Assembly (NCBI GenBank): GCA_043784465.1
Contig: JAYVYJ010000302.1
Coordinates: forward strand, 1 to 19,217
DNA from: Roseiarcus sp043784465
Lineage (GTDB): Bacteria; Pseudomonadota; Alphaproteobacteria; Rhizobiales; Beijerinckiaceae
DNA length: 19,217 nt
Reading direction: 5' to 3'
Part shown: positions 6,914 through 15,069 of the stretch, piece by piece
How the letters are laid out: every line of letters begins with the position of its first letter
Numbering within the stretch: position 1 is the first letter of the stretch
The notes under the pieces: generated by a model
What the model was told of the DNA's origin: nothing
Databases searched by the model: none
The model's input: the letters and a program-made list of their open reading frames with translations, nothing else
Made by a program: the position numbers and the translations under genes

Positions 6914-8173
6914 ATGAAGCGCGTCGTGGTGACGGGTCTCGGCATGGTCTCGCCGCTGGCCTGCGGTGTGGAGGCGACCTGGAAGCGATTGATCGCTGGA
7001 GAAGCGGCGGCGTCCCGGGTCGAACACATCGACGTTTCCGACCTGCCATGCCGCATCGCCGCGCAAGTCCCGCGCGGGAGCGCGCCGGACGCCTTCCGAC
7101 CCGACGAATGGGTGGACGCCAAGGAACAGCGGCGCAACGACACGTTCATCATTTTCGCCATCGCGGCGGCGACGCAGGCGCTCGCCGACGCCGACTGGGC
7201 GCCAAGGACCCATCAGGACCAGATCGAGACGGGCGTGATGATCGGCTCGGGCATCGGCGGCCTCGAAGGCATCGCCGAGACCGCGATCACGCTGCACGAG
7301 CGAGGGCCGCGCAAGGTCTCGCCGTTTTTCATTCCCGGCAGCCTCATCAACCTCGCCAGCGGGCAGGTGTCGATCCGTCACGGGCTGAAGGGCCCCAACC
7401 ATTCCGTCGTCACGGCCTGCTCGACCGGCGCGCATGCGGTGGGCGACGCGGCGCGGCTGATCGCTCTCGGCGACGCCGAGGTGATGGTGGCGGGGGGCGC
7501 GGAATCCTCCATCAACCGGCTGGCGCTCGCCGGCTTTTCCGCCTGCAAGGCGTTGTCGACCGGCTTCAACGAGCATCCCCAGCAGGGTTCGCGCCCCTAC
7601 GACCGCGACCGCGACGGCTTCGTCATGGGCGAAGGCGCCGGTTGCCTCGTGCTGGAATCGCTTGAGCACGCAAAAGCGCGCGGCGCGCGCATCTACGCCG
7701 AAATCATCGGCTATGGGTTGTCCGGCGACGCCTATCACATCACCTCGCCGGCGCCCGACGGCGACGGAGCGTTTCGGGCGATGCAAGCCGCGCTCAAGCG
7801 CGCGGGGCTGACTCCTGGCGACATTGATTATGTCAACGCGCATGGCACCTCGACGCCGATGGGCGATGAGATCGAATTGCGCGCGGTCGAGCGTCTGCTG
7901 GGCAATGCGGGCGCGAATATCTCGATGTCGTCGACGAAATCCTCGATCGGCCATCTGCTCGGGGCGGCGGGCGCGGTCGAAGCGATCTTCTCGATTTTGG
8001 CGATCCGCGACGGCGTCGCCCCGCCGACCCTCAACCTCGACAATCCCTCCGTCGAGACCGCCATCGACCTCACGCCGCACGTCGCCAAAAAGCGCGACAT
8101 CGAGTTCGCGTTATCGAATTCCTTCGGTTTCGGCGGGACCAACGCCTCGCTGATCTTCCGCCGGGTGGACTAG
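6914..8173 (+). CDS. fabF: 3-oxoacyl-[ACP] synthase II FabF
   Basis: FabF condenses malonyl-ACP with acyl-ACP, extending the chain by two carbons. The 419-residue thiolase-fold protein has the catalytic triad of KAS I/II: Cys169 in VTACSTGAHA, His310 in VNAHGTSTPMGD and His347 in STKSSIGHLLGAAG. The C-terminal NSFGFGGTNASL is diagnostic. The start MKRVVVTGLGMVSPL is the family's, preceded by GAAAGG. Length and context next to acpP fit FabF rather than FabB. It lies 87 bases after acpP with a hairpin between, and mltG follows 76 bases later on the same strand. Confidence 0.96.
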   Translation: MKRVVVTGLGMVSPLACGVEATWKRLIAGEAAASRVEHIDVSDLPCRIAAQVPRGSAPDAFRPDEWVDAKEQRRNDTFIIFAIAAATQALADADWAPRTHQDQIETGVMIGSGIGGLEGIAETAITLHERGPRKVSPFFIPGSLINLASGQVSIRHGLKGPNHSVVTACSTGAHAVGDAARLIALGDAEVMVAGGAESSINRLALAGFSACKALSTGFNEHPQQGSRPYDRDRDGFVMGEGAGCLVLESLEHAKARGARIYAEIIGYGLSGDAYHITSPAPDGDGAFRAMQAALKRAGLTPGDIDYVNAHGTSTPMGDEIELRAVERLLGNAGANISMSSTKSSIGHLLGAAGAVEAIFSILAIRDGVAPPTLNLDNPSVETAIDLTPHVAKKRDIEFALSNSFGFGGTNASLIFRRVD

Positions 8174-8249
8174 CGCGACGTGGCGACATAAATTCGCCGC
8201 GCCGGCTTTCGATCTTCGCCGGTCTCGGGCCTAACCTTCCGGCGGAGCG

Positions 8250-9959
8250 ATGGACCTGAACCCCTCGGACGACCCCAAGAAAACCGATCCCAACGCCGCG
8301 AGGGCGAGCCTGTTTTCGCGCGTCCGCAAACCCAAGGCGCCGGCGGAGCCGCGCCCCAAGCGCATGCGCGGGTCGGCTTTGTCTCAGCTCAGCGTCGTGT
8401 TTTCGCTTGTCCTGGTCGGCGCGTTCGTCGGCATGGCGGCCTTCGTCGCGATCCTGCTCGCCGAGCGACGCCCCGGTCCGCTCACGCAGGACAAGGTCGT
8501 CATACTGACGCGCGAAGACGACGACGGCCCCATCGCCCAGCAACTTGAAAAGGCCGGCGTGGTCGAGAACGCGACCCTGTTCTCCGCCATGACGATTTTG
8601 GACGGCCAGCGCAGCGCGCTCAAGCGCGGCGAATACGACTTCCGCGCCGGGATCAGCATGCGCGAGGTCGAAGAACTTCTCGCCCGTCACCGGGTCGTAC
8701 GGCACAAGCTGTCGATCCCCGAGGGCCTGACCAGCGAGCAGATCATCGAGCGTATCCGCGAAAGCGATCTGCTGGCGGGCGACATCAAGGAGACGCCGCG
8801 CGAGGGCTCGCTGTTTCCCGACACCTACGTCTTCGAGCGCGGCGATTCGCGAGGGGCGCTGATCGCCCACATGACCGCCGAACAGACGAAAATGGTCAAC
8901 GAGATCTGGGCCAAACGCGCGCCCGATCTGCCGGTCAAATCGCCGGGCGAACTCGTCACGCTCGCCTCCATCGTTGAGAAGGAGACCGGCAGGGCCGACG
9001 AGCGTCCCCGAGTCGCGGGCGTGTTCGTCAACCGCCTGACCAAGCACATGCGCCTGCAATCGGACCCGACGATCGTCTACGGCCTCGTATTCGGTAAGGG
9101 CACGCTTGGCCATTCGATCACCCGCAACGAGTTGCAGGAGGCGACGCCCTATAACACCTACGTGATCGACGGCCTGCCGCCCGGCCCGATCTGCAATCCC
9201 GGCCGGCTCGCGATGGAGGCGGTCGCCAATCCGGCCCGCAGCCGCGACCTCTTCTTCGTCGCCGACGGCACCGGCGGCCACGCCTTCGCAGAGACGCTCG
9301 ACCAGCACACGAAGAACGTCGCGCGCTGGCGCCAGATCGAGAAGGACGCCAAGGACAAGCTGGCGCCCGATGCGACTCCGCCTGGCAATATTCGCGGCGA
9401 GGCGTTCCCGCTCAGCGACACGCTCTATGGCGATCTGGGCGCCTTCACGCCGCCGCCGACCCCGCCCGGCCAGACATTCGGCGCGCTGGCCTTTGCGGGC
9501 GCCGCCGCTTCGGCGCCGGCCCCTGCGGCGGCGGCGCTGACGGCGCGGCTGGGCAAAGTCGCGGACTCGCGCCGCAAGATCGCGGCTTTGCTCCGCGCGG
9601 GCGGCGACCTGTCGCCCGAAAAGCTTGGCGGCGGCGCGTCGCTCGATTCGGTGGTGGTGACAGGCGTCAACGATCCCTCGCCGGGTTCCGACGATTCCGC
9701 GCCCGTTTCAGACGCCCCGATGGCGACCGCGCCGATGTCGACCGCCGCCTTCGCCGATATGAAGGCCCGCGCAGCGCGCTATGGCGATTCGCCGCTCACC
9801 GTCGCTCAGCCCGCGTCCGCCGCCATCGCCTCCGTCGCGCCGGTCGGCGGCAAGCCGCGCATCTTCGACGCCTCCGAGGGCACACGCCTCGACCCGCTGC
9901 GCAACAACCGCTACGACTTGAACTCGGCGAAGGAAATTCCCGCGTCGCTGTTCAGGTAG
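8250..9959 (+). CDS. mltG: Endolytic murein transglycosylase MltG with long C-terminal extension
   Basis: MltG cuts nascent glycan strands and so ends peptidoglycan polymerisation at the inner membrane. The 569-residue protein has a cytoplasmic charged N-terminus (1-42), one membrane helix (about 48-71), a LysM-like segment near IPEGLTSEQIIERI (157-170) and the YceG catalytic domain. The catalytic motif LASIVEKET lies at 238-246, followed by VFVNRL, MRLQSDPTIVYGL and YNTYVIDGLPPGPICNPG (301-318). The family domain ends near residue 375. The last 190 residues are Ala/Pro-rich, of low complexity and probably disordered; many MltG proteins lack such a tail. GGCGGAG precedes the ATG. The position after fabF is conserved in the Hyphomicrobiales. 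Its 3' end overlaps that of rlmB by eight bases, tail to tail. Confidence 0.94.
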   Translation: MDLNPSDDPKKTDPNAARASLFSRVRKPKAPAEPRPKRMRGSALSQLSVVFSLVLVGAFVGMAAFVAILLAERRPGPLTQDKVVILTREDDDGPIAQQLEKAGVVENATLFSAMTILDGQRSALKRGEYDFRAGISMREVEELLARHRVVRHKLSIPEGLTSEQIIERIRESDLLAGDIKETPREGSLFPDTYVFERGDSRGALIAHMTAEQTKMVNEIWAKRAPDLPVKSPGELVTLASIVEKETGRADERPRVAGVFVNRLTKHMRLQSDPTIVYGLVFGKGTLGHSITRNELQEATPYNTYVIDGLPPGPICNPGRLAMEAVANPARSRDLFFVADGTGGHAFAETLDQHTKNVARWRQIEKDAKDKLAPDATPPGNIRGEAFPLSDTLYGDLGAFTPPPTPPGQTFGALAFAGAAASAPAPAAAALTARLGKVADSRRKIAALLRAGGDLSPEKLGGGASLDSVVVTGVNDPSPGSDDSAPVSDAPMATAPMSTAAFADMKARAARYGDSPLTVAQPASAAIASVAPVGGKPRIFDASEGTRLDPLRNNRYDLNSAKEIPASLFR

Positions 9960-10704
9960 GTTTGGCGAGCGCCAGCGCGATGGCGCAGGCGTTCGACACA
10001 TTGAGGCTTTTGATCGCGCCGGGCAGATCCAGCCGCGCCAGCGCGTCGCACTTTTCCCGCGTCAATCGCCTGAGTCCCTTGTCCTCGGCTCCCAGCACGA
10101 TCACCAGCGGCCGCGTGAGCGGCGCGGCCCCGAAAATCTCCGGCGCCTCGGAATCCAGCCCGACGCGCCAATAACCCATTTCGCCGAGTTCTTCGAGCGC
10201 GCGCGAAAGATTGACGACCGAGCAGACCGGCACATGCTCCAGACCGCCGCTCGCCGCCTTGGCGAGGACGCCGGAGAACTCCGGAGAATGGCGTTCGGTC
10301 GTCAGCAGGGCGTCGACCGCGAACGCGGCGCAGGTGCGCACGATGGCGCCGACGTTGTGCGGGTCCGTCACCTGATCCAGCGCCACCACGAAACCGCGCT
10401 CGGGCAGGTCGGAAATGTCGAGCGCGGCGAGCGGCTCAGCTTCCATCAGCAAACCCTGATGCACGGCGTCGCGCGGCAGGCGCTCGGAAATCTCCTCGGC
10501 CGTCACGATGCGCATTTCGACGCCGCGCGCGGCGATCTCCGGCGCCAGCCGTTCGGCGGCGGCGGCGGTGGCGTAAAGACGAATCAGCTTGCGGCGCGGC
10601 GCGGCGAGCGCCGCCGTCACCGCGTGAAATCCATAGAGCCGCGTGAAGTCGCCGCCCGCTGGACGTTCGCTCCGGCGGGCGCGGTGTCGGGGACCCGGTT
10701 TCAT
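9952..10704 (-). CDS. rlmB: 23S rRNA (guanosine-2'-O)-methyltransferase RlmB (TrmH family)
   Basis: This SPOUT-class enzyme uses S-adenosylmethionine to methylate the 2'-OH of a guanosine in the 23S rRNA peptidyl-transferase region. The 250-residue protein has a short L30e-like N-terminal domain (LYGFHAVTAALAAPRRKLIR). The three SPOUT motifs follow: DQVTDPHNVGAIVRTCAAF, IVLGAEDKGLRRLTREKCD and LDLPGAIKSLNVSNACAIAL. The motifs match RlmB better than tRNA-specific TrmH, though these subfamilies are easily confused. The start is ATG 10704, with GGAG eight bases upstream; the longer open frame to 10761 lacks family similarity. It lies 19 bases after the response regulator gene, so the two are probably co-transcribed. 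Confidence 0.9.
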   Translation of the reverse strand: MKPGPRHRARRSERPAGGDFTRLYGFHAVTAALAAPRRKLIRLYATAAAAERLAPEIAARGVEMRIVTAEEISERLPRDAVHQGLLMEAEPLAALDISDLPERGFVVALDQVTDPHNVGAIVRTCAAFAVDALLTTERHSPEFSGVLAKAASGGLEHVPVCSVVNLSRALEELGEMGYWRVGLDSEAPEIFGAAPLTRPLVIVLGAEDKGLRRLTREKCDALARLDLPGAIKSLNVSNACAIALALAKPT

Positions 10705-10723
10705 ATGGTTAACTCCGCCGCGT

Positions 10724-11071
10724 TCAGCCTTGCGGCAACATGCCCTTGATCGCCGCCTCAAAGGCCTCGAAGCTGTAGGGCTTCAGCAGCACCCCGGCGG
10801 CGCGCGGCAAATGGTCGAGTTGCCCCTGGGCCTGCCCCGTCGCATAGACGAAGGGAACCCCCTTGGCCGCGAGCGCCGCCGCGATGGGCGCGCCGCTGTC
10901 GTGACCCAGCGTCAGGTCCACCACGGCGGCGTCGATCACGCCGCCAAGCAGGCCCCGCGCGTCGGCAAGCGAATAGGCCGGCCCCACAGGCTCATGGCCC
11001 ATGTCGACCACCCAGGCTTCAACGAGCATCGCGATCAGAGGCTCGTCGTCGACGATCAGTATCTTCGCCAA
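10724..11071 (-). CDS. Single-domain response regulator (receiver only)
   Basis: This 115-residue protein is a complete CheY-like receiver with nothing attached. It has the acidic pair Asp8-Asp9 in ILIVDDEPLIA, phospho-acceptor Asp52 in AVVDLTLG, Thr78 in FVYATGQ and Lys97 in GVLLKPYSFE. Lacking an output domain, it should act by protein contact or as a phosphorelay shuttle. No histidine kinase gene is in the window, so the input is unknown. I chose TTG 11071, which has GGAG nine bases upstream; TTG 11077 is the alternative. The open frame continues further upstream, but that extension is not receiver-like. It lies downstream of the type I secretion pair and upstream of rlmB, and a possible promoter precedes it. 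Confidence 0.87.
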   Translation of the reverse strand: MAKILIVDDEPLIAMLVEAWVVDMGHEPVGPAYSLADARGLLGGVIDAAVVDLTLGHDSGAPIAAALAAKGVPFVYATGQAQGQLDHLPRAAGVLLKPYSFEAFEAAIKGMLPQG

Positions 11072-11110
11072 TCCCAACGGCTCCGCAGCGCAAACACGCG
11101 ACTTATTCCG

Positions 11111-11139
11111 TCTATGCGCAGATACGGCCGCGCTTTCAA
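11111..11139 (-). promoter_or_regulatory. Possible promoter for the response regulator gene
   Basis: On the minus strand TTGAAA (11139-11134) and CATAGA (11116-11111) are spaced by exactly 17 bases, matching the -35 box at five of six positions and the -10 box at three. Transcription would begin about 33 bases before the TTG at 11071. This would let the regulator and rlmB be expressed apart from the secretion genes. Confidence 0.35.
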
Positions 11140-11168
11140 GCCTCCCGCTCACGAAACTTCCCGCAAGC

Positions 11169-12707
11169 TCACCGCTCCCGCATCGCCTCCGAGCCGATTT
11201 TGGCAAGCGGCGAAAGCAGGTAATCGATGACGCGCCGGCTGTCGGTCTTGATCTCCGCCGTGACGGTCATGCCGGGGTTGAGCGGCATCTCCACGTCGGC
11301 GATCCGCATCGTCGCGTCGGTCAACTCGATCACGACGGGAAAGACGAAGCTTTCCGGCTGGCCGGGACCGCTGGTTTGCGAAGGCGCCGCATTGCCGGGC
11401 GAGGTGACGTTGGCGAGCGCGCGCTTGGCCTCGGCCTCATTGACCGCCTCCTGCGCAATTCGCACGACTTTGCCCTTCAAGGCGCCAAAGCGGGTGAACG
11501 GGAAGGCGTCGACCTTGACGACCGCCTCCTGGCCCAGCTTGACGAATCCGATGTCGAGATTGGCGACGAGCGCGTCCACCTGTAACCGCCCACGGCTCGG
11601 CGCGATCACCATCAACTGCTGGCCGGTCGTCACCACCTGGCCGATGGTGGTGATGGAAAGCTGTTGTGCGACCCCGTCGATGGGGGCGACGAGCCGGGTG
11701 CGCCCCAGCTTGGCCGTTGCCTTGGCGAGCGTTTGCTTGGCGTCCTCGGCCTTGCGCGAGGCGTCGACGCCCTTGTTCTCGTTTTCGGAAACGAACTGGC
11801 TGATCGTCTTGATCTTTTCGCTGCTCAGCGCGTTGAGCGCGGCCTCGGTCTCGATCAACTGGCCTTGGTCGGAGGCGAGCACCGATTGAGATTTCTGCAA
11901 CTCCTCCTTGGCGTCGTAAAGGTTGATCTTGGTGCCGACTTTCAGGCTGATGGCGTCCTCGCGGGTTTTCACGCGGTCCTGAAGCGTCGTCATAAGCTCG
12001 TTCTGGAACACGATGCTCATGTCGAGGCGCTGGCGCGTCGCGTCCTTCTGGGCGATCTGCTTGTCGAGCGAGGAGAGTTGGTCGGCGAGCGCATCCAGAT
12101 CGGCGTTGAGCACGGAACGCTGTCGCAGACGGATCTCGGGCGGCACTTCGGCGGCGAACCCGATTCCCGTTTCGGCCCGCGCCTCCGCTTCGGCCACCGC
12201 CTTGCGCTCGAAGCCGCGCGCCCTCGCCTCGATCTCGCGCTCGGCGATGCGCTTGGCGACGTCCACTTCGTAAGTGCGCCGTGCGGTCTCGGCGAGCGAC
12301 TCGGAGCGGGCGTCGCGCGCTGCGGCCGCGTCAGCCTCGGCCTCGGCCGGGTCCAGTTCGATCAGCACCTCGCCCGCCTTCACCGCTTGGCCGTTGGCGA
12401 CATGGACCGCGACGACTTTGCCGCTGTCGAACGGCTGGATCGTCTTGGCGCGTCCCGCCGTCTCGATCTTGCCGGGGGCGACGGCGTGGACGTCGAGCTT
12501 GCCGAACCATGACCAGGTCAGCGCCGCGCCGAACACCGCGCAGATCGTCAGCATCGAGGCGACCGGCAGCGGCGGGGGCGGCGTCTCCAGGATTTCGAGC
12601 GCGGCGGGCAGGAACTCGCGGTCGCGTCCCTGCACCGGGGAGACGTAGGCTTGCGGCTTTTGCGTTTCGGTCTTGGCCGAGGTCGGGGGCGTCGTGCGCT
12701 CGTTCAT
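11169..12707 (-). CDS. Type I secretion membrane fusion protein, HlyD family
   Basis: This 512-residue adaptor should link the ABC transporter to an outer-membrane channel across the periplasm. It has a cytoplasmic Pro-rich N-terminus, one membrane helix (about 48-68, ASMLTICAVFGAALTWSWFG), and a first lipoyl-like half with IQPFDSGKVVAVHVANGQAV near 92-111. A long coiled-coil hairpin spans about 125-335. The second lipoyl half is at LVAPIDGVAQQL, and a C-terminal beta-barrel ends LNPGMTVTAEIKTDSRRVIDYLLSPL, the classic HlyD closing motif. Its ATG overlaps the stop of the upstream ABC gene by one base (TGATG), so the two are translationally coupled. No TolC gene or cargo is nearby. The HlyD family is certain; the substrate is unknown. 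Confidence 0.93.
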   Translation of the reverse strand: MNERTTPPTSAKTETQKPQAYVSPVQGRDREFLPAALEILETPPPPLPVASMLTICAVFGAALTWSWFGKLDVHAVAPGKIETAGRAKTIQPFDSGKVVAVHVANGQAVKAGEVLIELDPAEAEADAAAARDARSESLAETARRTYEVDVAKRIAEREIEARARGFERKAVAEAEARAETGIGFAAEVPPEIRLRQRSVLNADLDALADQLSSLDKQIAQKDATRQRLDMSIVFQNELMTTLQDRVKTREDAISLKVGTKINLYDAKEELQKSQSVLASDQGQLIETEAALNALSSEKIKTISQFVSENENKGVDASRKAEDAKQTLAKATAKLGRTRLVAPIDGVAQQLSITTIGQVVTTGQQLMVIAPSRGRLQVDALVANLDIGFVKLGQEAVVKVDAFPFTRFGALKGKVVRIAQEAVNEAEAKRALANVTSPGNAAPSQTSGPGQPESFVFPVVIELTDATMRIADVEMPLNPGMTVTAEIKTDSRRVIDYLLSPLAKIGSEAMRER

Positions 12708-14974
12708 CAGACCCTCGCCTCGCTCTGGATCGCCCAGAGTTTCGCGTATACCCCGCCGGGGCGCCGGAGCAGTTCTTCATGCGTGCCGATTTCGGCGATC
12801 TCGCCCCGGTGCATCGCTGCGATGCGATGGCAGGGGCGTAGCGCGCCCAGGCGATGCGCGATGATGAGAACCGTGCGGCCGCGCGCGATCGCCTTCATAT
12901 TTTCCTGAATGATGCGCTCGCTCTCGTAATCGAGCGCGGAGGTCGCCTCGTCGAAGATGAGAATGCGCGGATTGGTGACCAGCGCGCGCGCGATGGCGAT
13001 GCGCTGGCGCTGGCCGCCCGAGAGATTGGCGCCGCGCTCCTCGATCATCGTGTCATAGCCTTGCGGAAGCTGGGCGATGAACTCGTCCGCTCCCGCGAGG
13101 CGGGCCGCCTGCATCACGACGATGCGCGGCGTCGCCGGGTCGGCGAGCGCGATGTTTTCGTGAATCGTTCGGTTGAACAGCAGGTTTTCCTGCAACACGA
13201 CGCCGGTCTGGCGACGCAGCCAGCCTGGATCCAGCTGACTCACGTCGACGCCGTCGAGCATCACCTGGCCCATTTGCGGGCTGTAGAGCCGCTGCACGAG
13301 CTTGGCGAGGCTCGACTTGCCCGAGCCCGACTGCCCGACGAAGCCAATCACCTCGCCCGCCGCGATCTCCAGGCTGACGTTGCGCAGCGCGTCGGGCCCC
13401 TCGGGACGATAGCGCATCGTCACGTTCTTGAGTTCGATCGCCCCGCGCGGCGGCGGCAACGTCAGAAGGTTCTGCGGCACCGGCTCGGGCGGCGAATTGA
13501 GAATGTCGCCAAGCCGCGCCACCGACACCTGAACCTGCTGGAAATCCTGCCAGAGTTGCGACAGCCGCAGGATCGGCTGCACAACCTGGCTGGAAATCAT
13601 GTTGAAGGCGATAAGTTCGCCGACCGTCATTGCGCCTTCGATGACCGCTTGCGCGCCCATGAACAGGATGAGCGCCGTCGTCACCTTGGAGACGTACTGG
13701 ATGGCGTTCTGGCCGACTGCGCCCAGCACGCTGGCGTCGAAAGAGGTGCGCACATAGGCTGCGAGGCGCTCCTCCCACTGCGATTGCATGATCGGCTCGA
13801 CGCTCGCGGCTTTAAGCGTCTGCGCGCCGACGACCGATTCGACCAAAAACTGCTGGGAGCGCGCGCCGCGGTTGAATTTCTCGTTGATGAGTTCGCGCAG
13901 GCCAGGACGCAGCACGGCCGCCAGAATGATGTAGATCGGAATCGAGCCGATCACGATCATCGTCAGCTTCCACGAATAGACGAACATGACGGCGAAGAAG
14001 ACGAGCGTAAACACGAGGTCGAGCGCCGAGGTCAGGCCCTGGCCGGTGAGAAAGTTGCGGATCGTCTCCAGTTCGCGCACGCGCGCCACGGTCTGCCCGG
14101 CGGCGCGGGTCTCGAAATAGGATAGCGGCAGGCGGAACAGGTGGTGGAACAGCCGCCGGCCCAACTCGACGTCGATACGGTTGGTGGTGTGGCCCAGCGT
14201 GTAGGTGCGCAGGAATTGCAGCACGCTTTCGAAGAAGCCCAGCGACGCCATGCCGATAATCAGCACCATCAGCGTCGAATAGCCCTTGTGGACCAGCACC
14301 TTGTCGACGATCAACTGGAACAGAATCGGCGTCGCCAGCGCAAAAAGTTGCAGAAACAGCGAGGCGACGAGCACTTGGGCGAGCGGGCGCCGGTAGCGCC
14401 AGATCGAGGGCAAGAACCAGCGGAAGCCGAAGGTCGTCGGGTCGAAGCCCGTCCCGGCGACTCGGCGCGCGATCAGCACGACCTCGCCCGTGCTCTGCGC
14501 GAGCGCCTCCTCGTGGGTGATGTCGCTGGGCACGCGCGAGATTGGATCGACCAGCCGGACGCGGCCCTTGACCGAGCCCATGCCCAGAGCGACGAAACCG
14601 CCGTCCTTCAGCTTCATCAGCGCGGGATAGGGGATCGAGCCCAGACGCTTGGCGGAGACGCGACGAAGGATGCGCGATTTGAGGCCCAAAAGGTTGGAGC
14701 CGCGCACGAGATCGTCCGAGACCGCGAAACGACCGATGATCGCCAGCTGATGCTTGATCTGGCTGGGGTCGGCGGCGATGCGGTAATAGCCCGCGATCAG
14801 CGCGAGGCCCATCAACCCGGAATCGATGGCGGGCGCCGGCGCTGCGGCGGGGGCCTCCGTTCGTTCCTTGACCGCGTTCTCGACCATGCCGCCCTCGCTT
14901 CGCATGACGCCCTCGCTTCGCATGACGCCCAAGGCGCCTGAACGACCGGCGTCGATTCCCGCCCCGTCCGGCAC
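12707..14974 (-). CDS. Type I secretion ABC transporter with degenerate C39-like domain
   Basis: This 755-residue protein is the ATP-driven inner-membrane pump of a type I exporter. The order is: a low-complexity N-terminus (1-50), a C39-peptidase-like domain (about 51-170), five or six membrane helices (about 185-470) and an ATPase domain (about 510-755). The ATPase has Walker A GQSGSGKSS (547-555), Q-loop LQENLLF, signature LSGGQ (651-655), Walker B ILIFDEATSALD (671-682) and switch His707. In the C39-like domain the expected catalytic Cys is Ser52 (DSGLMGLALIAGYY). It should therefore bind rather than cleave cargo, as in HlyB. The frame opens at GTG 14974; ATGs at 14923, 14905 and 14887 are possible starts too. 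It is coupled to the HlyD gene and follows the TPR-TTL gene by about 95 bases. Confidence 0.93.
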   Translation of the reverse strand: MPDGAGIDAGRSGALGVMRSEGVMRSEGGMVENAVKERTEAPAAAPAPAIDSGLMGLALIAGYYRIAADPSQIKHQLAIIGRFAVSDDLVRGSNLLGLKSRILRRVSAKRLGSIPYPALMKLKDGGFVALGMGSVKGRVRLVDPISRVPSDITHEEALAQSTGEVVLIARRVAGTGFDPTTFGFRWFLPSIWRYRRPLAQVLVASLFLQLFALATPILFQLIVDKVLVHKGYSTLMVLIIGMASLGFFESVLQFLRTYTLGHTTNRIDVELGRRLFHHLFRLPLSYFETRAAGQTVARVRELETIRNFLTGQGLTSALDLVFTLVFFAVMFVYSWKLTMIVIGSIPIYIILAAVLRPGLRELINEKFNRGARSQQFLVESVVGAQTLKAASVEPIMQSQWEERLAAYVRTSFDASVLGAVGQNAIQYVSKVTTALILFMGAQAVIEGAMTVGELIAFNMISSQVVQPILRLSQLWQDFQQVQVSVARLGDILNSPPEPVPQNLLTLPPPRGAIELKNVTMRYRPEGPDALRNVSLEIAAGEVIGFVGQSGSGKSSLAKLVQRLYSPQMGQVMLDGVDVSQLDPGWLRRQTGVVLQENLLFNRTIHENIALADPATPRIVVMQAARLAGADEFIAQLPQGYDTMIEERGANLSGGQRQRIAIARALVTNPRILIFDEATSALDYESERIIQENMKAIARGRTVLIIAHRLGALRPCHRIAAMHRGEIAEIGTHEELLRRPGGVYAKLWAIQSEARV
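14891..14926. repeat. Perfect 18-base tandem duplication in the ABC transporter N-terminus
   Basis: GCCCTCGCTTCGCATGAC occurs twice in direct succession (14891-14908 and 14909-14926). It is in frame and encodes two copies of a six-residue unit (read as MRSEGV, then MRSEGG) just before the conserved domain. Each copy also carries an in-frame ATG with GCGAGGG upstream of the next one, so it multiplies the possible translation starts. Confidence 0.9.
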
Positions 14975-15069
14975 GATGGCCTATCCAACCTTTCATAAAA
15001 CAGTGTCGCCGCGTTGTGGCGAAACGCACATATCCTTAATCCATCCTTACCTTGTCGAGGGTCGGCTTG
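14975..15069 (-). promoter_or_regulatory. Gap between the TPR-TTL gene and the ABC transporter, with repeated TAAGGAT element
   Basis: This 95-base gap is richer in A+T than its flanks. On the plus strand ATCCTTA occurs at 15032-15038 and again at 15043-15049, with an 11-base period, about one helix turn. The same stretch reads TTAA-N7-TTAC at 15036-15050, one base from the CtrA consensus TTAA-N7-TTAA of alphaproteobacteria. A small hairpin, TCGCC/GGCGA with a seven-base loop, lies near 15005-15021. These could be operators for the secretion genes; no clear -35/-10 pair was found. Confidence 0.4.

Noticed and set aside
6908..9308. Long minus-strand open frames opposite fabF and mltG
   Set aside because: These are GC-driven shadows of two clearly recognised genes.
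12854..14125. Open frame of 423 codons on the plus strand, opposite the ABC transporter
   Set aside because: Composition is Arg/Ala/Asp-rich without domains, and the opposite strand has every ABC transporter motif.
15001..15034. Short minus-strand reading frame of 12 codons in the gap before the ABC gene, as a leader peptide
   Set aside because: The ribosome binding site lies too close to its ATG and the peptide shows no regulatory codon run.
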